A stretch of 64,000 nucleotides of DNA from Candidatus Poribacteria bacterium (GCA_022822005.1 JAJECO010000044.1:124001-188000); one strand, 5' to 3'. Positions 54,201 through 62,649 are shown, numbered from the stretch's first letter. Made by a program: numbers and translations. The notes: generated by a model from the sequence alone, not told the origin.

Positions 54201-57200
54201 CGAACCGATCACCCGTTGGTTTCAGTTGTTCTGGAGTATCAGATACCCGGCTCCGGTTGGCTACCGATCGGTGGGTTCGGTCCTGAGCAGCTTGCTGGCG
54301 TTGGGCTTGGCGACAGTCTGCAAGTTCCCCTGCCTGTCCCTGATATCCCGCTTCTTCCGGACAGGGGCGCACAGGTCATGTTGCGAACTGTTACGACCAA
54401 TGCGCTGGACATTGTCAATGAGCACGTTGTAACCGCCCAATACGAGCGTCGTCTGGAACCGTCGGTGTCAGCAATTTACGCTGATGTGACCGATCGTCAC
54501 CCCGACAGCGGTGCTGCACAAGGGTCAATCACCGTCAGTGCTTTCACACAAGCGATGACCAATCTACCGACAGCCGTGGTGCAGTTGGAGATTCGTCGGA
54601 CCGCCGATACGGATTGGATGCCGCTCGGTGTCGTACAGATAGCCGAGTCAACGGTTACCTCTCACGTTAATCTCGCTATTATTGACGGTCTGGTCAATTC
54701 GATTGTCAACGGCGCGCCTACCGCACCAATCTCTGTGCTTTATCGACAGTGGCCACTTCCTATTGATAGCGCGCTGCTTGCGGACACCATCTTGGACGAT
54801 ACTCCGGCTGCGAGCGATGCGAGCCTCGATGACAATCCTTATGTCCTCCGAGCCATCGCCGTCGATACGGCTGGTACAGGATATGAATCGGCTGATGGAA
54901 AAGGCTTCTCTTTGGACAACTACTCACCCACAGCGATTACTACAGTCGCCAACGAGGTTGAAGCGGTTGCACCACGTGCAGACGGAAGCTACTATGTCAG
55001 TGGGCTACTCCACGAAAGTGTGCCAGATCCGATGCTGACCTTGACCACACGGACAGGGGCACATCCGAACGGATTCACAGGCGGCATGGCACTCGCTGTC
55101 AACGATGCGTCCGGCACAGCCGTGGAGATCCCTGCGACAGCGTTCACCGCTGCCGGTTATCATAACTACACAGGTGTCTTTAATCTGGCGTCAATCCCGA
55201 ATGGGATGTACACCTTCAGGGCAGTCGCACACGCCGCTGACGGTTCGCCAGAGGAGAGAATTGTCGCTATGGAGATCACCGTTGAGGTCGGTAATTTCAC
55301 ACCACCTGAGAATTTTGCAGACCCGACAGTTGATATCCTCAGTGTTATCAATACCCAAGGTGATGCACGGAGTCCAAGCGAAATTGATGCTGAGTACACG
55401 ACTGGATTCCCCGCCACCGAGGAGAAGGTGACTGCAACCCTGATGGTGCCGAATGTCTCCGCAGGCGATCTTGATGTTCTCATTGGAGACGATCTGATGT
55501 CTGCAGCAGCGATGGATAGCCTCATGGTGATGCAGATGGAAGGTAGCATCGACAATGTGATCATGGTCGATACCTCCGGTCTCGAAGAGGGGATGCACGG
55601 TCTCGTAGGCGTGGTGATCAAGCCGAACGGCAGCATTCAGTTCGCTTTACCATCAATCCGAGTTGATCGGACAGGTCCTGAGATCGCTATTGTATCGCCG
55701 ACGGAACGGGATCAAATTACCGGGTTGCCGACCGTTCACGTAACCTTTAGTGACGCGACCGGTTTCGATGTTACCGATACCGATCCGAGGCATGCAGTGC
55801 TGACCTTGACCCGGTTGGGCGATGAGGTGGAGATTGATATCACCGAAACCCTGATCCGTTTGACGGCAGCCGCTGACGGCGAAATATTGACCCGGGACGG
55901 TGATATTGTCTACACGCACGATGATTCGTTGATCGGCGGTGCATACCGCATCGGTGCTACCGTGATGGATGTGCTTGGCAATGCAACCACCGCGGAACCG
56001 GTTGAGTTCACCGTTGAAGGTGTGCAGCCGACCGTGTCAATCGTGTCGCCGAGTGCTGGACATATTATCGATCCGAGGCAGCCATTGATTGTCAGTGTCG
56101 CGCTTACCGGTAACGGTGATATAACGGTCACTGAGTTCCAAATCAACGGTAACGATCTTGAGGGAACCGTAGAGGATGGATGGCTGACCTACACGATGCA
56201 GCCGCCTCTGGTTGACGAATCGGATTCCGTGCTCCAACGCGGTAGCGATAACACCATCTCTGTCAAGATTGTCGACAGCGAGGGTCGAACCGCTGAGGGT
56301 GCCACCGGTTTCGCGGTCTCCTTAGATAGTACACCGCCAGTGATTTCGGGACCGTCGCCGAAGGGTGACATTACTCGGAAGATCGGTCGAATCACCGCAC
56401 TTGTGACCGACAATGAATCGGACATCACGCGGATCCAGTACGCGCTTGACGATAGTCCGCTTACGGATATTTCGTTCTCGCCGGCAAGGGTCTACGAAGT
56501 GGGCGGCGGCAAAGAGGTAAAGGGTCAAACCTCCTTTAACCTGTTCGACGCACCGCTCGGAACGCACACGGTAACCATTGTTGCCGAAAGTACTGGGGGT
56601 ACGACCACCTTGACGTGGGAGTTCACCATCGTGCATCCGGATCAAAAACCGCCGGAGGTTGTCACCTACTCGCCGCTCGGAATTATTCGGACGGATCGAC
56701 CGGTACTCGCTGCGACAGTGAGCGATGAATCGGGCTTCGCAAGGGACGGCATCACGCTAATCCTCGCGGGTGTACCCGGCAACCAAGGTTCAGGTCGACG
56801 CTCAAGCCCGACCTCTACCACTGTTACATTCACGCCAAGCATTTCGGTAACGCCAGGTCCTTACACGGCACGGCTTACGGTGGTTGATAAGTACAACAAC
56901 CGAACCGAGGCAGAATGGCAGTTCACGGTTGAACTGGATGAGACGCCGCCGTCAATTACGGCGACCGCGCCGCACGGTGTGATTCACATGGATAAACCGA
57001 TTATCACGGTTTCCGCCAGTGATGATAGGTCCGGTGTGGATAGCATCGCAATTACAGCGAAGGACAGTGGAGGATTGCCAGTCAATGGTGTCACCGATGT
57101 CCGGTCTGATAAGACAGCCGCTACCTTTACACCGACGCAGGCGTTGAAGGATGGCGTGTACACCGTCGATGTTAAAGTCGCGGATCAGGCTGGGAACGAG

Positions 57201-57824
57201 GCATCAGCGAGATGGCAATTTACCGTTGACCTTGATCTGATACCGCCAAGTATTCTGATCACACGTCCATCGCAGGAACACACCGAAAATCGACGACCGG
57301 TTATCTCAGCGGCATATACGGATAACATGTCGGGGGTTGATGTTGATTCGATCAAGCTGACGCTTGATGGGACCACGGTTGAACCAGATGATGTGTCAGA
57401 GACGCAGGTAGTGTTCACACCCGGATATGACCTGCCGTTTGGTGAACATACGGTGTCGATCGAGCTTGCCGACTCAGCACCGAAGGCGAACTCAACAGTC
57501 CATGAGTGGACTTTCTATGTAGAACGGATCGGGATAGCGGATGCGCGCAACTATCCGAACCCATTTGACCATGACACCACGATTACCTTCAGGATTTCGA
57601 GGCAAGCCAAGATAACCGTCCGCGTGTACGATTTCACCGGAAGGCTTGTCGCAACGCCTGTCGCAAATTCAATCAGAGAAGCAGGTGTGGTTGAGATTGA
57701 CTGGCATGGCCAGACCAGTGCGGGTGACCATCTCGCACGCGGTGTCTACTTCTGCCATATCCTGATGGAAAGTGAGTTAGAACCTCAATCTGCTATTCTG
57801 AAGATGGCAATCGTAGCTGACTAA
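48258..57824 (+). CDS. Giant secreted multidomain Ig-like protein with C-terminal sorting domain
   Basis: 3188 aa; ATG 48258 chosen for the AGGAGG site, 24 nt inside the longest frame. Signal peptide MSSKKFVYLLIAVALVCGFI with cleavage near AHG-QST. Order: invasin/Big_1-like Ig repeats (48650-49540; strands ATYTAPS, DGTYSATYTSG), four CNA-B-like transport/plug modules (LTVEGIVYKEDG, LVVEGMAYKED, LAVGGTVYLKNG, LHVEGDVVELDG), two 584-residue tandem modules starting at 50889 (LRLGGLSINTSH) and 52641 (LLLGGLSLDTSY), then cadherin/Ig-like repeats with TPPSITATAPHG and DRSGVDSI. C-terminal 85 residues (ARNYPNPFDHDTTITFRI ... GVYFCHILM) form the sorting domain. Likely an exported adhesin or surface fibre; first gene of a block with PorV-like and LysM genes. 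Confidence 0.88.
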   Translation: MSSKKFVYLLIAVALVCGFIMGDTAHGQSTGSLAFGGSVLDADDNAVPGYTISAEFVPARTGFQILPVSRPDGSYNLAILGFTIGGPPPKINVGDVIKITATHADGSTASVTHTVTAADVASSQVKDLNIVLSGLTVEASPPSIPAHDTNTSTITVTVLESGEGVTGDTIRLSAPADKGTVDATATEVGDGVYTATYTAPSLVLIAAESVDIAVSSATTGLKKSVSILLTPVPTTVSLALGKNSFMADTPETTTVTVTVNRIDPVTDEVVTLSLNPASPEGGSVSAVTSNEDGTYSATYTSGSTAGNVTLTATATKALTTDSAAITVNAGPPANVDVTAAPTIVTSLGSATITAMVTDSNGNAAGGELTAETTSGGTVGEFTSTVFGTYTATYTAPELDVESTETIMETITVSTGDVSGSTTIELLPEDPIDVTILTVEGIVYKEDGEITADEGTEVTVTVAGTPRTTTTDANGYMVLFIGDLISPVATTGNEVSIAVGDATVVGLTVNGTARTGSSFRLVNDILEKVAAGDPIVVDVTTDIVIPPRSVSSLVVEGMAYKEDRITPAGSGLQVVVTVGENTQTVQTEVNGSYQALFIADLITTVATTGDPISVEVSDARVRGTNPPPPEEATLSNKELGTTGSTTVIRNVYTDIKLTTSILAVGGTVYLKNGDTDSIAAAKHLRETELTVVATNTTRNIEMTGSVDDEGQYELLFVGPNLSTVAETDDEIVVEVQNDAGVGVGSSSHIVTIANINETRADIDVDTTVPARVLALHVEGDVVELDGSSAGPGVEVTLMIVMNGSSIEADVVTDAAGRYRHLFAAVSPEAPAARTDDILRVQVLRVANGYFGYREMELRTDEIVYENQPLIVMPPIQLIPPTLRLGGLSINTSHADQYYGYLSLEAIKKNPELLQLIPSGILHIDLAQNLLGSLPAGFNPAPEPTADITKMYEIDSENFGNGLTPRPAWHVLAGSSPADSGRWLNGNQLNLYVVTGPIPSVQSVTFTLTGPGGGTMEAEPVAADGYTHNFQLEEERAILFLPSWPSLNANAPIFSGVTLMIDGQAPMPMTSTVVGDEVVWEAPTTLTAGATVAYHYQVTLAQPYELDDGTVVSSWPMPDPRNLQVENRGIVETLLAPDVPELKEIVTTTDLKLRSVFDVPAPGANESLWVATFDFDAGADGAYSVDTVVQYEGGLVRNIPNQMFTLDRAAPAAGITAAIGESAGLYQRADGSYVTAAHTDAGTLNLMTMPMDVPSESAAYLYQIIELDAEGNPGNQVWNPITVTGEMLPLTYMDPHQVQIPIGDVGNYGIRAVGVDSILNIASNTMPRMVDIVPPDPDVAELTLVHADFIKDGVFGREQSVSDGVTIFSDLSPVTLTFGMAATDHPLTSVVVDFQIDGEGDWKQIAMLTGDALAAAKAGFEVTWDRTDDFAALLDMRGTATVRVTVANALDIEDESTATLEVVPPALLLGGLSLDTSYAETHADAWNSMLELDLTGLLANMLQTDPYSLISPSLLPIGLAFIGILGEIDIELPAGFEPDNEQIHQENFGNAITPRPIWYPLASQMRDPGRWINGNQLHLYTLAGPTAESVTFSITGAGSAMAEATKVEADGSFMYTFQLEEELLAIFAGSMPAFESVTLMIDHHAPTAMELGDGGVWSAEVPLTPDSTVSYYYIVKLAQPYQDPLMGRPIQVFPLPDPRNLQVREGSIHALMKFLIEGFDSLPTLDSGVRSRFAVPAVDTGSQSLWVGKLDLTADGMHQVNVAVQYSGGSTDELTGKMLNVDRTAPTADTMVDADAPGENIGMYLRAADGQYVATALPNPGAASLDVTAVPIDDSDLEVYLYQMARLDDAGYPGTWNPILTLDLLGGDLTQLLMNPAGILPLTSMPPHHVQMLVRSEAGSMLDYGAYGLRVVGVDNILNADSSRGPGVVLNLVPPDPDIAEVTYVTSDFDGNNVIEGLEMQSAAGDIVVYSESLVTLTVEVKERTDHPLVSVVLEYQIPGSGWLPIGGFGPEQLAGVGLGDSLQVPLPVPDIPLLPDRGAQVMLRTVTTNALDIVNEHVVTAQYERRLEPSVSAIYADVTDRHPDSGAAQGSITVSAFTQAMTNLPTAVVQLEIRRTADTDWMPLGVVQIAESTVTSHVNLAIIDGLVNSIVNGAPTAPISVLYRQWPLPIDSALLADTILDDTPAASDASLDDNPYVLRAIAVDTAGTGYESADGKGFSLDNYSPTAITTVANEVEAVAPRADGSYYVSGLLHESVPDPMLTLTTRTGAHPNGFTGGMALAVNDASGTAVEIPATAFTAAGYHNYTGVFNLASIPNGMYTFRAVAHAADGSPEERIVAMEITVEVGNFTPPENFADPTVDILSVINTQGDARSPSEIDAEYTTGFPATEEKVTATLMVPNVSAGDLDVLIGDDLMSAAAMDSLMVMQMEGSIDNVIMVDTSGLEEGMHGLVGVVIKPNGSIQFALPSIRVDRTGPEIAIVSPTERDQITGLPTVHVTFSDATGFDVTDTDPRHAVLTLTRLGDEVEIDITETLIRLTAAADGEILTRDGDIVYTHDDSLIGGAYRIGATVMDVLGNATTAEPVEFTVEGVQPTVSIVSPSAGHIIDPRQPLIVSVALTGNGDITVTEFQINGNDLEGTVEDGWLTYTMQPPLVDESDSVLQRGSDNTISVKIVDSEGRTAEGATGFAVSLDSTPPVISGPSPKGDITRKIGRITALVTDNESDITRIQYALDDSPLTDISFSPARVYEVGGGKEVKGQTSFNLFDAPLGTHTVTIVAESTGGTTTLTWEFTIVHPDQKPPEVVTYSPLGIIRTDRPVLAATVSDESGFARDGITLILAGVPGNQGSGRRSSPTSTTVTFTPSISVTPGPYTARLTVVDKYNNRTEAEWQFTVELDETPPSITATAPHGVIHMDKPIITVSASDDRSGVDSIAITAKDSGGLPVNGVTDVRSDKTAATFTPTQALKDGVYTVDVKVADQAGNEASARWQFTVDLDLIPPSILITRPSQEHTENRRPVISAAYTDNMSGVDVDSIKLTLDGTTVEPDDVSETQVVFTPGYDLPFGEHTVSIELADSAPKANSTVHEWTFYVERIGIADARNYPNPFDHDTTITFRISRQAKITVRVYDFTGRLVATPVANSIREAGVVEIDWHGQTSAGDHLARGVYFCHILMESELEPQSAILKMAIVAD

Positions 57825-57974
57825 CATTCGCTATTTCTCCTGACTCGTGAATCCAACCGATTCCGAGTCAGGGGATATACCTCTGGCTTATGTACCGTAG
57901 GCGGGGCATCTTGCCCCGCTCTCTGTAATTGCACTTTTTTTACATGAGCCTTGCCTTCATAAAGGAGGGAGACA
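57825..57974 (+). terminator. Two hairpins between giant gene and PorV-like gene
   Basis: CCTGACTCG (57839-57847) pairs with CGAGTCAGG (57864-57872); R4-like GCGGGGCA (57901-57908) pairs with TGCCCCGC (57912-57919), followed 17 nt later by a T-run. Either may attenuate or terminate transcription before the PorV-like gene. Confidence 0.45.
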
Positions 57975-58898
57975 ATGTTTCAATTTAAGCATAAAATACT
58001 AATCAGTTCAATCGGGCTACTGGCTCTTGCAGTTTTGCTTGCACCTGTCTGCTTCGCCGGCGTGAATGCTGCACCTCATCTTGGAACGGGTAGCGGGGCG
58101 CGGTCCATCGGATTGGGCGGCGCGTTTACCGCCATCGCTGACGATGCGACCTCTACTATATGGAATCCCGCCGGGTTGCCGGCTGTGGATGATTTAACCA
58201 TAACATTGGCTTCTGCACCCATGACCCTTGATAGAAGGCACAGCTTTATCGGCTTGATCAAAAGTGTCGGTAATGGCGGTCTGGGGTTATCTGTGGTCAA
58301 TGCCGGTGTCGATGGTATCGATGCGTACAATAGCCAGGGGGTCAGGACCGGTTCATTTGGCTATAATTCCAACGCCATCGCCCTCTCTTACGGTCATAAC
58401 CTTGGCGTTGTGAGCCTCGGCGCAAGTGGCCGCATGTATATGGATACCATTGATGATTCGAGCGCAAGCGGTTTCGCCGGTGCGGATATCGGGTTGCTCG
58501 GCGGCAACAAAGCCAGGACCTTCAGCTACGGTATCGCCGCCCGGAATCTGGGCAATTCAATCCCCGGCGCCGAATTACCGATCATCGTCACAGGCGGTCT
58601 TGCCTATCGGGTTCTGCACAAACATGTCGCGACCTTCTCAGTCGATGTGCAACACCAGGTCCTTGACCTGCCAGAATCCACCACCAGTCTCCATCTTGGG
58701 ACAGAGTACCTGATCGCAAAAACCTTTGCGATTCGAGGTGGCAGCAAACTGACCGCCGATCGCGTTCAGTTTTTCGCTGGATTCGGCGTGGGCGTGGGTG
58801 GACTTCAACTCGACTATGCAGTGAAAGCGGTTGAGAGTTCCGTCTATGATGACATAGGCGGTGGCACACACTTTGTATCACTCTCTTATAGCTACTAA
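57975..58898 (+). CDS. PorV/PorQ-like outer-membrane beta-barrel protein
   Basis: 307 aa. Signal peptide (LLALAVLLAPVCFAG) then the hallmark GARSIGLGGAFTAIADDATS and WNPAGLP of the PorV/PorQ/UPF0164 family, followed by alternating beta-strands and an aromatic C-terminus (FVSLSYSY) typical of outer-membrane barrels. In type IX secretion PorV shuttles cargo with C-terminal signals; here it follows a giant protein with such a signal by 150 bp, so a role in its export or attachment is plausible. AAAGGAGGGAG precedes ATG 57975. Confidence 0.85.
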   Translation: MFQFKHKILISSIGLLALAVLLAPVCFAGVNAAPHLGTGSGARSIGLGGAFTAIADDATSTIWNPAGLPAVDDLTITLASAPMTLDRRHSFIGLIKSVGNGGLGLSVVNAGVDGIDAYNSQGVRTGSFGYNSNAIALSYGHNLGVVSLGASGRMYMDTIDDSSASGFAGADIGLLGGNKARTFSYGIAARNLGNSIPGAELPIIVTGGLAYRVLHKHVATFSVDVQHQVLDLPESTTSLHLGTEYLIAKTFAIRGGSKLTADRVQFFAGFGVGVGGLQLDYAVKAVESSVYDDIGGGTHFVSLSYSY

Positions 58899-59126
58899 TC
58901 CCAAGTCCCCCTGACAAGGGGGATTTAGGGGGTTTCCTTTTCCAATTCCCCCCTGACAAGGGGGGTTAGGGGGGTTGCCTTTCAGGCGCTTCCAATTCCC
59001 CCCTGACAAGCCTAACAACTTCCCCCCTGACAAGGGGGGTTAGGGGGTTAGCCAGCTTGACTGGCTACCTAACAACTTGCGCTAAATCTACTATATGCGT
59101 TAAATCTACTATAAAGGAGCATTCAT
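58899..59126. repeat. R2 array and R1 fragment
   Basis: Four R2 copies or fragments in a row (about 58902-58933, 58946-58977, 58992-59010, 59017-59050), then a TAACAACTTGCG R1 end fragment and two copies of TAAATCTACTATA (59081-59114) before the LysM gene. Confidence 0.65.
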
Positions 59127-59987
59127 ATGAAGACAATGAAACCGATCCTGCGCTTCTCGCTTATCCTTTATCTCTGTCTGTTTTTGACCGGAGCGGCTTA
59201 TATCCTGACCGCCTCCGCCAAGATTACACCAAATCCAGACATGGATGGCACGACACTCATTACCATCGTTAAAGGCGATACCTTGTGGGATCTCGCTGCA
59301 CAGCATTTACAAAACTCACACGCATGGCCCGAATTCAAGAAATACAACACATTCAGCGATCCCGACCGAATCTACCCCGACGAGATGATGCGGATCCCCG
59401 CCAAAGAGGTGGAGATGATGGTAGAGGTGATGGTTGAGGAAGATATGGTCACCGTGTCAGAGCTTGAAGCGGTTCGGGCAGAACTCGCCGCGATGGAAGC
59501 CAGAGCGATGGAAGCAGAAGCGGCTAACGCTGTTACCGCCGCCGATGTCACCGCAATCAAGATGAAGGTTGAAGCCCTGATCGAGCAGCAGAAAGCGGTC
59601 GAAAGTGGTCTCAAGAGCACGAAGGACAAGGTTGCAGCGACACGCGATATTGTTAAGAAGATCAACAAATCCCTGATGGAGCACGCCGAAGCCAGCAAAA
59701 ACAAAATCTCAAAGGCTAAAGAAGAGGTCAAAGGGGCGCGTGAAGATATTGCTAACCTCCGCAAGACCGTCAAAGAGAAACACAAAGCCGGTATGGAAGC
59801 GATGAAAGCCTCCGACGAGATGCTTGCCGCTGCGATTAAGGCGAACGGAGAGAACATTGACAAACTCCACACAATGCACGCAGGCGCGACTGAAGAGCCA
59901 AACAATGCCAAACGCAACCTTGCCTTCCTGACCACCTTGGCAGGCACAGTCGCTTGGTTCGCCATCAGCTCCCTCGATCTTGACTAA
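59127..59987 (+). CDS. LysM/coiled-coil envelope protein with C-terminal TM helix
   Basis: 286 aa. N-terminal signal or anchor (LILYLCLFLTGAAYILTASA), one LysM domain (about 43-91: TLITIVKGDTLWDLAAQHL, DPDRIYPDEMMRIP), a long Ala/Glu/Lys coiled coil (about 105-240) and a hydrophobic C-terminus (AFLTTLAGTVAWFAI, about 267-281). LysM binds peptidoglycan or related glycans, so the protein probably links the cell wall and membrane. ATG 59127 with AAAGGAG. It follows the PorV-like gene and precedes a good terminator. Confidence 0.88.
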   Translation: MKTMKPILRFSLILYLCLFLTGAAYILTASAKITPNPDMDGTTLITIVKGDTLWDLAAQHLQNSHAWPEFKKYNTFSDPDRIYPDEMMRIPAKEVEMMVEVMVEEDMVTVSELEAVRAELAAMEARAMEAEAANAVTAADVTAIKMKVEALIEQQKAVESGLKSTKDKVAATRDIVKKINKSLMEHAEASKNKISKAKEEVKGAREDIANLRKTVKEKHKAGMEAMKASDEMLAAAIKANGENIDKLHTMHAGATEEPNNAKRNLAFLTTLAGTVAWFAISSLDLD

Positions 59988-60396
59988 CCGGTATGGTATG
60001 CGCTGTTTTCAACTGCGCCGATGCCGGTGCGGTTAAAAACCGCACCTACCGGGGATGGGGGAAATGCGGTTCGGTTTGGAGTGCCTCGTTAATTCCAAGA
60101 TCCACTATAAATGAAAGCAGGGACGGTGCACCGCACTATCCCTGCTTTTTTTATTTGTAGTTGCCTGATTCCTCAGAATTCCCCCCTTGTCAGGGGGGCT
60201 ACCCTTCCAATGTTCCCCCCTGACAAGGGGGGCTAGGGGGGTTAGGGGGTTGCTTTTCAATTCTGTAGGAGGGGCATCCTCAATTTTCCCCCTGACAAGG
60301 GGACTTGGTAAGGCCGCAGGTTTTTGGCTTCCCTTGCGCCTTAGCGTCTTTGCGTTAAAAATCTTTATCTTATCTTCTCGCTTTGAACTAACAGCT
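59988..60396. repeat. Intergenic: R9, terminator, R2 copies, R6
   Basis: R9 at about 59992-60055, terminator at 60114-60152, R2 copies at about 60180-60200, 60212-60250 and 60282-60305, R6 at about 60328-60360. Confidence 0.65.
60114..60152 (+). terminator. Rho-independent terminator after LysM gene
   Basis: AAAGCAGGGA (60114-60123) pairs with TCCCTGCTTT (60139-60148), 15-nt loop, T-run 60146-60152. Ends the 48-60 kb block; an R9 repeat separates it from the LysM stop. Confidence 0.85.
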
Positions 60397-61002
60397 ATGA
60401 TCGACTCCAAACAATTCCAAGACACAATCCATCGCTTCATCGAACTCTACGGCGACCGAACCGAAGGGATTGGCGACGAAATCCACGCCGGATTGGCATG
60501 GGTAGACGACACCAAATTCGTCCTGATCGGCGGCGGCGAGCCGGTCATATTCCAGCCGCCCAGTTGGCGCCGCATCTCTCGGCTATTCGGTCTCGCCGAA
60601 CAACTCCGGCGCCCCATACTGCTCTGGGACCTCCTCTTCCAAGCCGACATCGCCGGTCCAAGCACGACGCTGCTACACAGAAGCTCAGCACAAAATAGCC
60701 GGTTACAGCTGATGAAGCTGCCCGTGCCGATCATCAGCGTTTTTGACACACTGCCCCTCCCATCAGACTTCGCATCGACCGATGCAGCGATCCTTCTGCA
60801 ACAAGAGGCGGAAGATTCGCCGCCGCCCCCCTCAGACGATAAGACCCCTCCGATGTTGGTCAGGGTAACGACCGATCCGTCCGACCTCAAGTCCGGTATC
60901 CTGGAACTACTCAGCAAGCTGTCAGCCCTACCGCCCGAAAAGCTGGTGGATCAGCGAATGGATGCCGTCCGCCAAGCCGTTGGTGGAACCCCACTGCCAT
61001 AA
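60397..61002 (+). CDS. AccA-like carboxyltransferase-fold protein, probably non-catalytic
   Basis: 201 aa from ATG 60397; longer in-frame starts lie in repeat DNA. FIELYGDRTEGIGDEIHAGLAWVDDTKFVLIGGG resembles the acetyl-CoA carboxylase alpha subunit segment with LYGDR..D..I..GLA....VVVIG, and RLFGLAEQLRRPILLWD matches the following AccA helix-strand. The glycine-rich oxyanion segment (GEGGSGGA in AccA) is absent; there is instead an acidic/proline linker (QQEAEDSPPPPSDDKTPP). So it is either a regulatory or degenerate relative. No strong ribosome site is visible. Confidence 0.6.
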   Translation: MIDSKQFQDTIHRFIELYGDRTEGIGDEIHAGLAWVDDTKFVLIGGGEPVIFQPPSWRRISRLFGLAEQLRRPILLWDLLFQADIAGPSTTLLHRSSAQNSRLQLMKLPVPIISVFDTLPLPSDFASTDAAILLQQEAEDSPPPPSDDKTPPMLVRVTTDPSDLKSGILELLSKLSALPPEKLVDQRMDAVRQAVGGTPLP

Positions 61003-61770
61003 TCCATAATCCGAGAGAAGGGGAGAACGAGGCCTTTAGCCCCGGTTTGGGTGATGGTTTGTGCCGTTGTTCTATAAACATGCCGCCCCTCTGGGGCTAA
61101 AGGCACCAAAGAGCCAAAATGTATCAGTCATTATCATTTTAAGCATAATCCGTGTTTGAGTTGGTGTAAGGACGGGCAATGAATTGCGCTACTACAAACG
61201 GTGTGCAGCCCCTCCTTCTCGCCTCCTCCCCTCCTCGCCTCCCCGCTCCCTCGCCTCCCCGTCTTCCCCCCTTTCTCCCTTTCCCGATTCCGTGATTCAG
61301 ATACTCTTCTCCTCACTTGAGACACTGTTCACATGTCGCCCCTCCGGGGCTTTGGAGAGGGTGGCGCCGTTTTTCTATAAACGTGCCGCCCCGCTGGGGC
61401 TAAAGGCTGGTTGGCGGTCGGGGCAAGATGCCCCTCCTACAGGTAGAGGTGTTAATCCGCGCTTGAGTTGTGTAAGAACGCGCAATGAATTGCGCTACTA
61501 CAAACGGTGGTCAGCCCCTCCTTCTCGCCTCCTCCCCTCCTCCCCTCCCCGCTCCCCCGCTCCCCCGCTTCCCCGTTTTCCCGTTTTCCCGTTTTCTCCC
61601 TTTCTTCCTTTGCGCCCTCAGCGTCTTAGTGCCTTTGCGTTAAAATTTCTTCTTGTGTATTCTGTTTCTCTCCTTCTCCCTTTCTCCCTTTCCCGATTCC
61701 GTGATTCAGACAAATTATCACCTCTCGCCCCGCTGAGGCAATATGTACGCCGGACTCACACAAAAAATGC
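61003..61770. repeat. Large intergenic repeat block (R3, R5, R8, R4, R6)
   Basis: R3 half at about 61078-61105, R5 at about 61168-61200, R8 61210-61290, R3 pair at about 61332-61405, R4 at about 61415-61443, R5 at about 61475-61507, R8/R6 61510-61650, R7 near 61695-61712. The R5-R8 arrangement occurs twice (61168-61290 and 61475-61600). Confidence 0.65.
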
Positions 61771-61799
61771 TTGACATCTCTGATCGGATGGCGTAGAAT
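61771..61799 (+). promoter_or_regulatory. Strong predicted promoter of secreted concanavalin-like protein
   Basis: TTGACA (61771-61776), 17-bp spacer, TAGAAT (61794-61799); leader of about 60 nt to ATG 61867. Confidence 0.75.
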
Positions 61800-61866
61800 T
61801 TAAGGGACTTTCACGATTTTCTCAACGTCATATAGCACCAACTTTCAAAAAAAGGAGAGACACACC

Positions 61867-62619
61867 ATGAAAATCCGTTCACTACTTACCCTGCTACTGG
61901 TGTGCGCATTCGCGTTTCTGAACGTGTATTCCGCAGATGCTATCATCTACGGTAAGCGCGGAGACGATGAAGCCACAATCCCTTGGAACGAAGGAATTGA
62001 CCACTGGGACGTGGGTCCCGGCGCACAAGCTGAAGTTAAAGGCGATGTGCTTGAACTCAAGTCTGAAGGTAATACCGGACTCTTTTTCAACCACCCCGAC
62101 GTCAACCCTGCCGAGCTGAGAGACTATGAATTAGAAGTATCTGCCCGAAAAATCGGTGACGATAGCAAATACTTCCACCTCTTCACCCGTACCGTTATAC
62201 CGACCAAAGACTTCTATTTTGTTGAAGTCAGCTACAACTCCAACACCATCTCGATGTACGAATTTAGAGACGGTGGCGCCCATGAGATTACCCCGGGCGG
62301 TAATGCCGGACGCCCCAAACGTCCCGATTCAAAGGATACAAAGGGCGGCGAGCATTACGTTCTTACATTCTCTGCAGAAGGGAATATCCTCAAATACTCG
62401 GTCGATGGTAGATTGTCGATTGTTGTGCAAAACAACAAATGGGCAAAGGGCCCTCCGGGTATCGGTGGACGTGGCGGCCAGGTGAACTACTACTGGGTCC
62501 GTGTCGACTCCTTGCCAGAGCAAGGGCTCGAAAATATTCCTTCAACGGACAAACAGTTGTCAGTCGATAGTAAAGGCAAGCTGACCACAACGTGGGGCAA
62601 GCTGAAACGCGGACACTAA
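61867..62619 (+). CDS. Secreted concanavalin-like beta-sandwich protein
   Basis: 250 aa. Signal peptide (MKIRSLLTLLLVCAFAFLNV, cleavage near ADA). The mature part reads as a single jelly-roll: GDVLELKSEGNTGLFFNH, YELEVSARKIGDDSKYFHLF, FYFVEVSYNSNTISMYEF, VLTFSAEGNILKYSVDGRLS, the pattern of LamG/DUF1080-like (3-keto-disaccharide hydrolase or glycan-binding) domains. Catalysis cannot be confirmed. ATG 61867 with AAAAGGAGAG; strong promoter and terminator of its own, so it is a monocistronic, probably well expressed gene. Confidence 0.75.
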   Translation: MKIRSLLTLLLVCAFAFLNVYSADAIIYGKRGDDEATIPWNEGIDHWDVGPGAQAEVKGDVLELKSEGNTGLFFNHPDVNPAELRDYELEVSARKIGDDSKYFHLFTRTVIPTKDFYFVEVSYNSNTISMYEFRDGGAHEITPGGNAGRPKRPDSKDTKGGEHYVLTFSAEGNILKYSVDGRLSIVVQNNKWAKGPPGIGGRGGQVNYYWVRVDSLPEQGLENIPSTDKQLSVDSKGKLTTTWGKLKRGH

Positions 62620-62649
62620 AATTATCGACAACACCTATAAGCATAACAG

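Noticed and set aside
60187-60396. N-terminal extension of the AccA-like gene from 60187
   Set aside because: The extension is translated R2 and R6 repeat sequence; family similarity begins only after ATG 60397.
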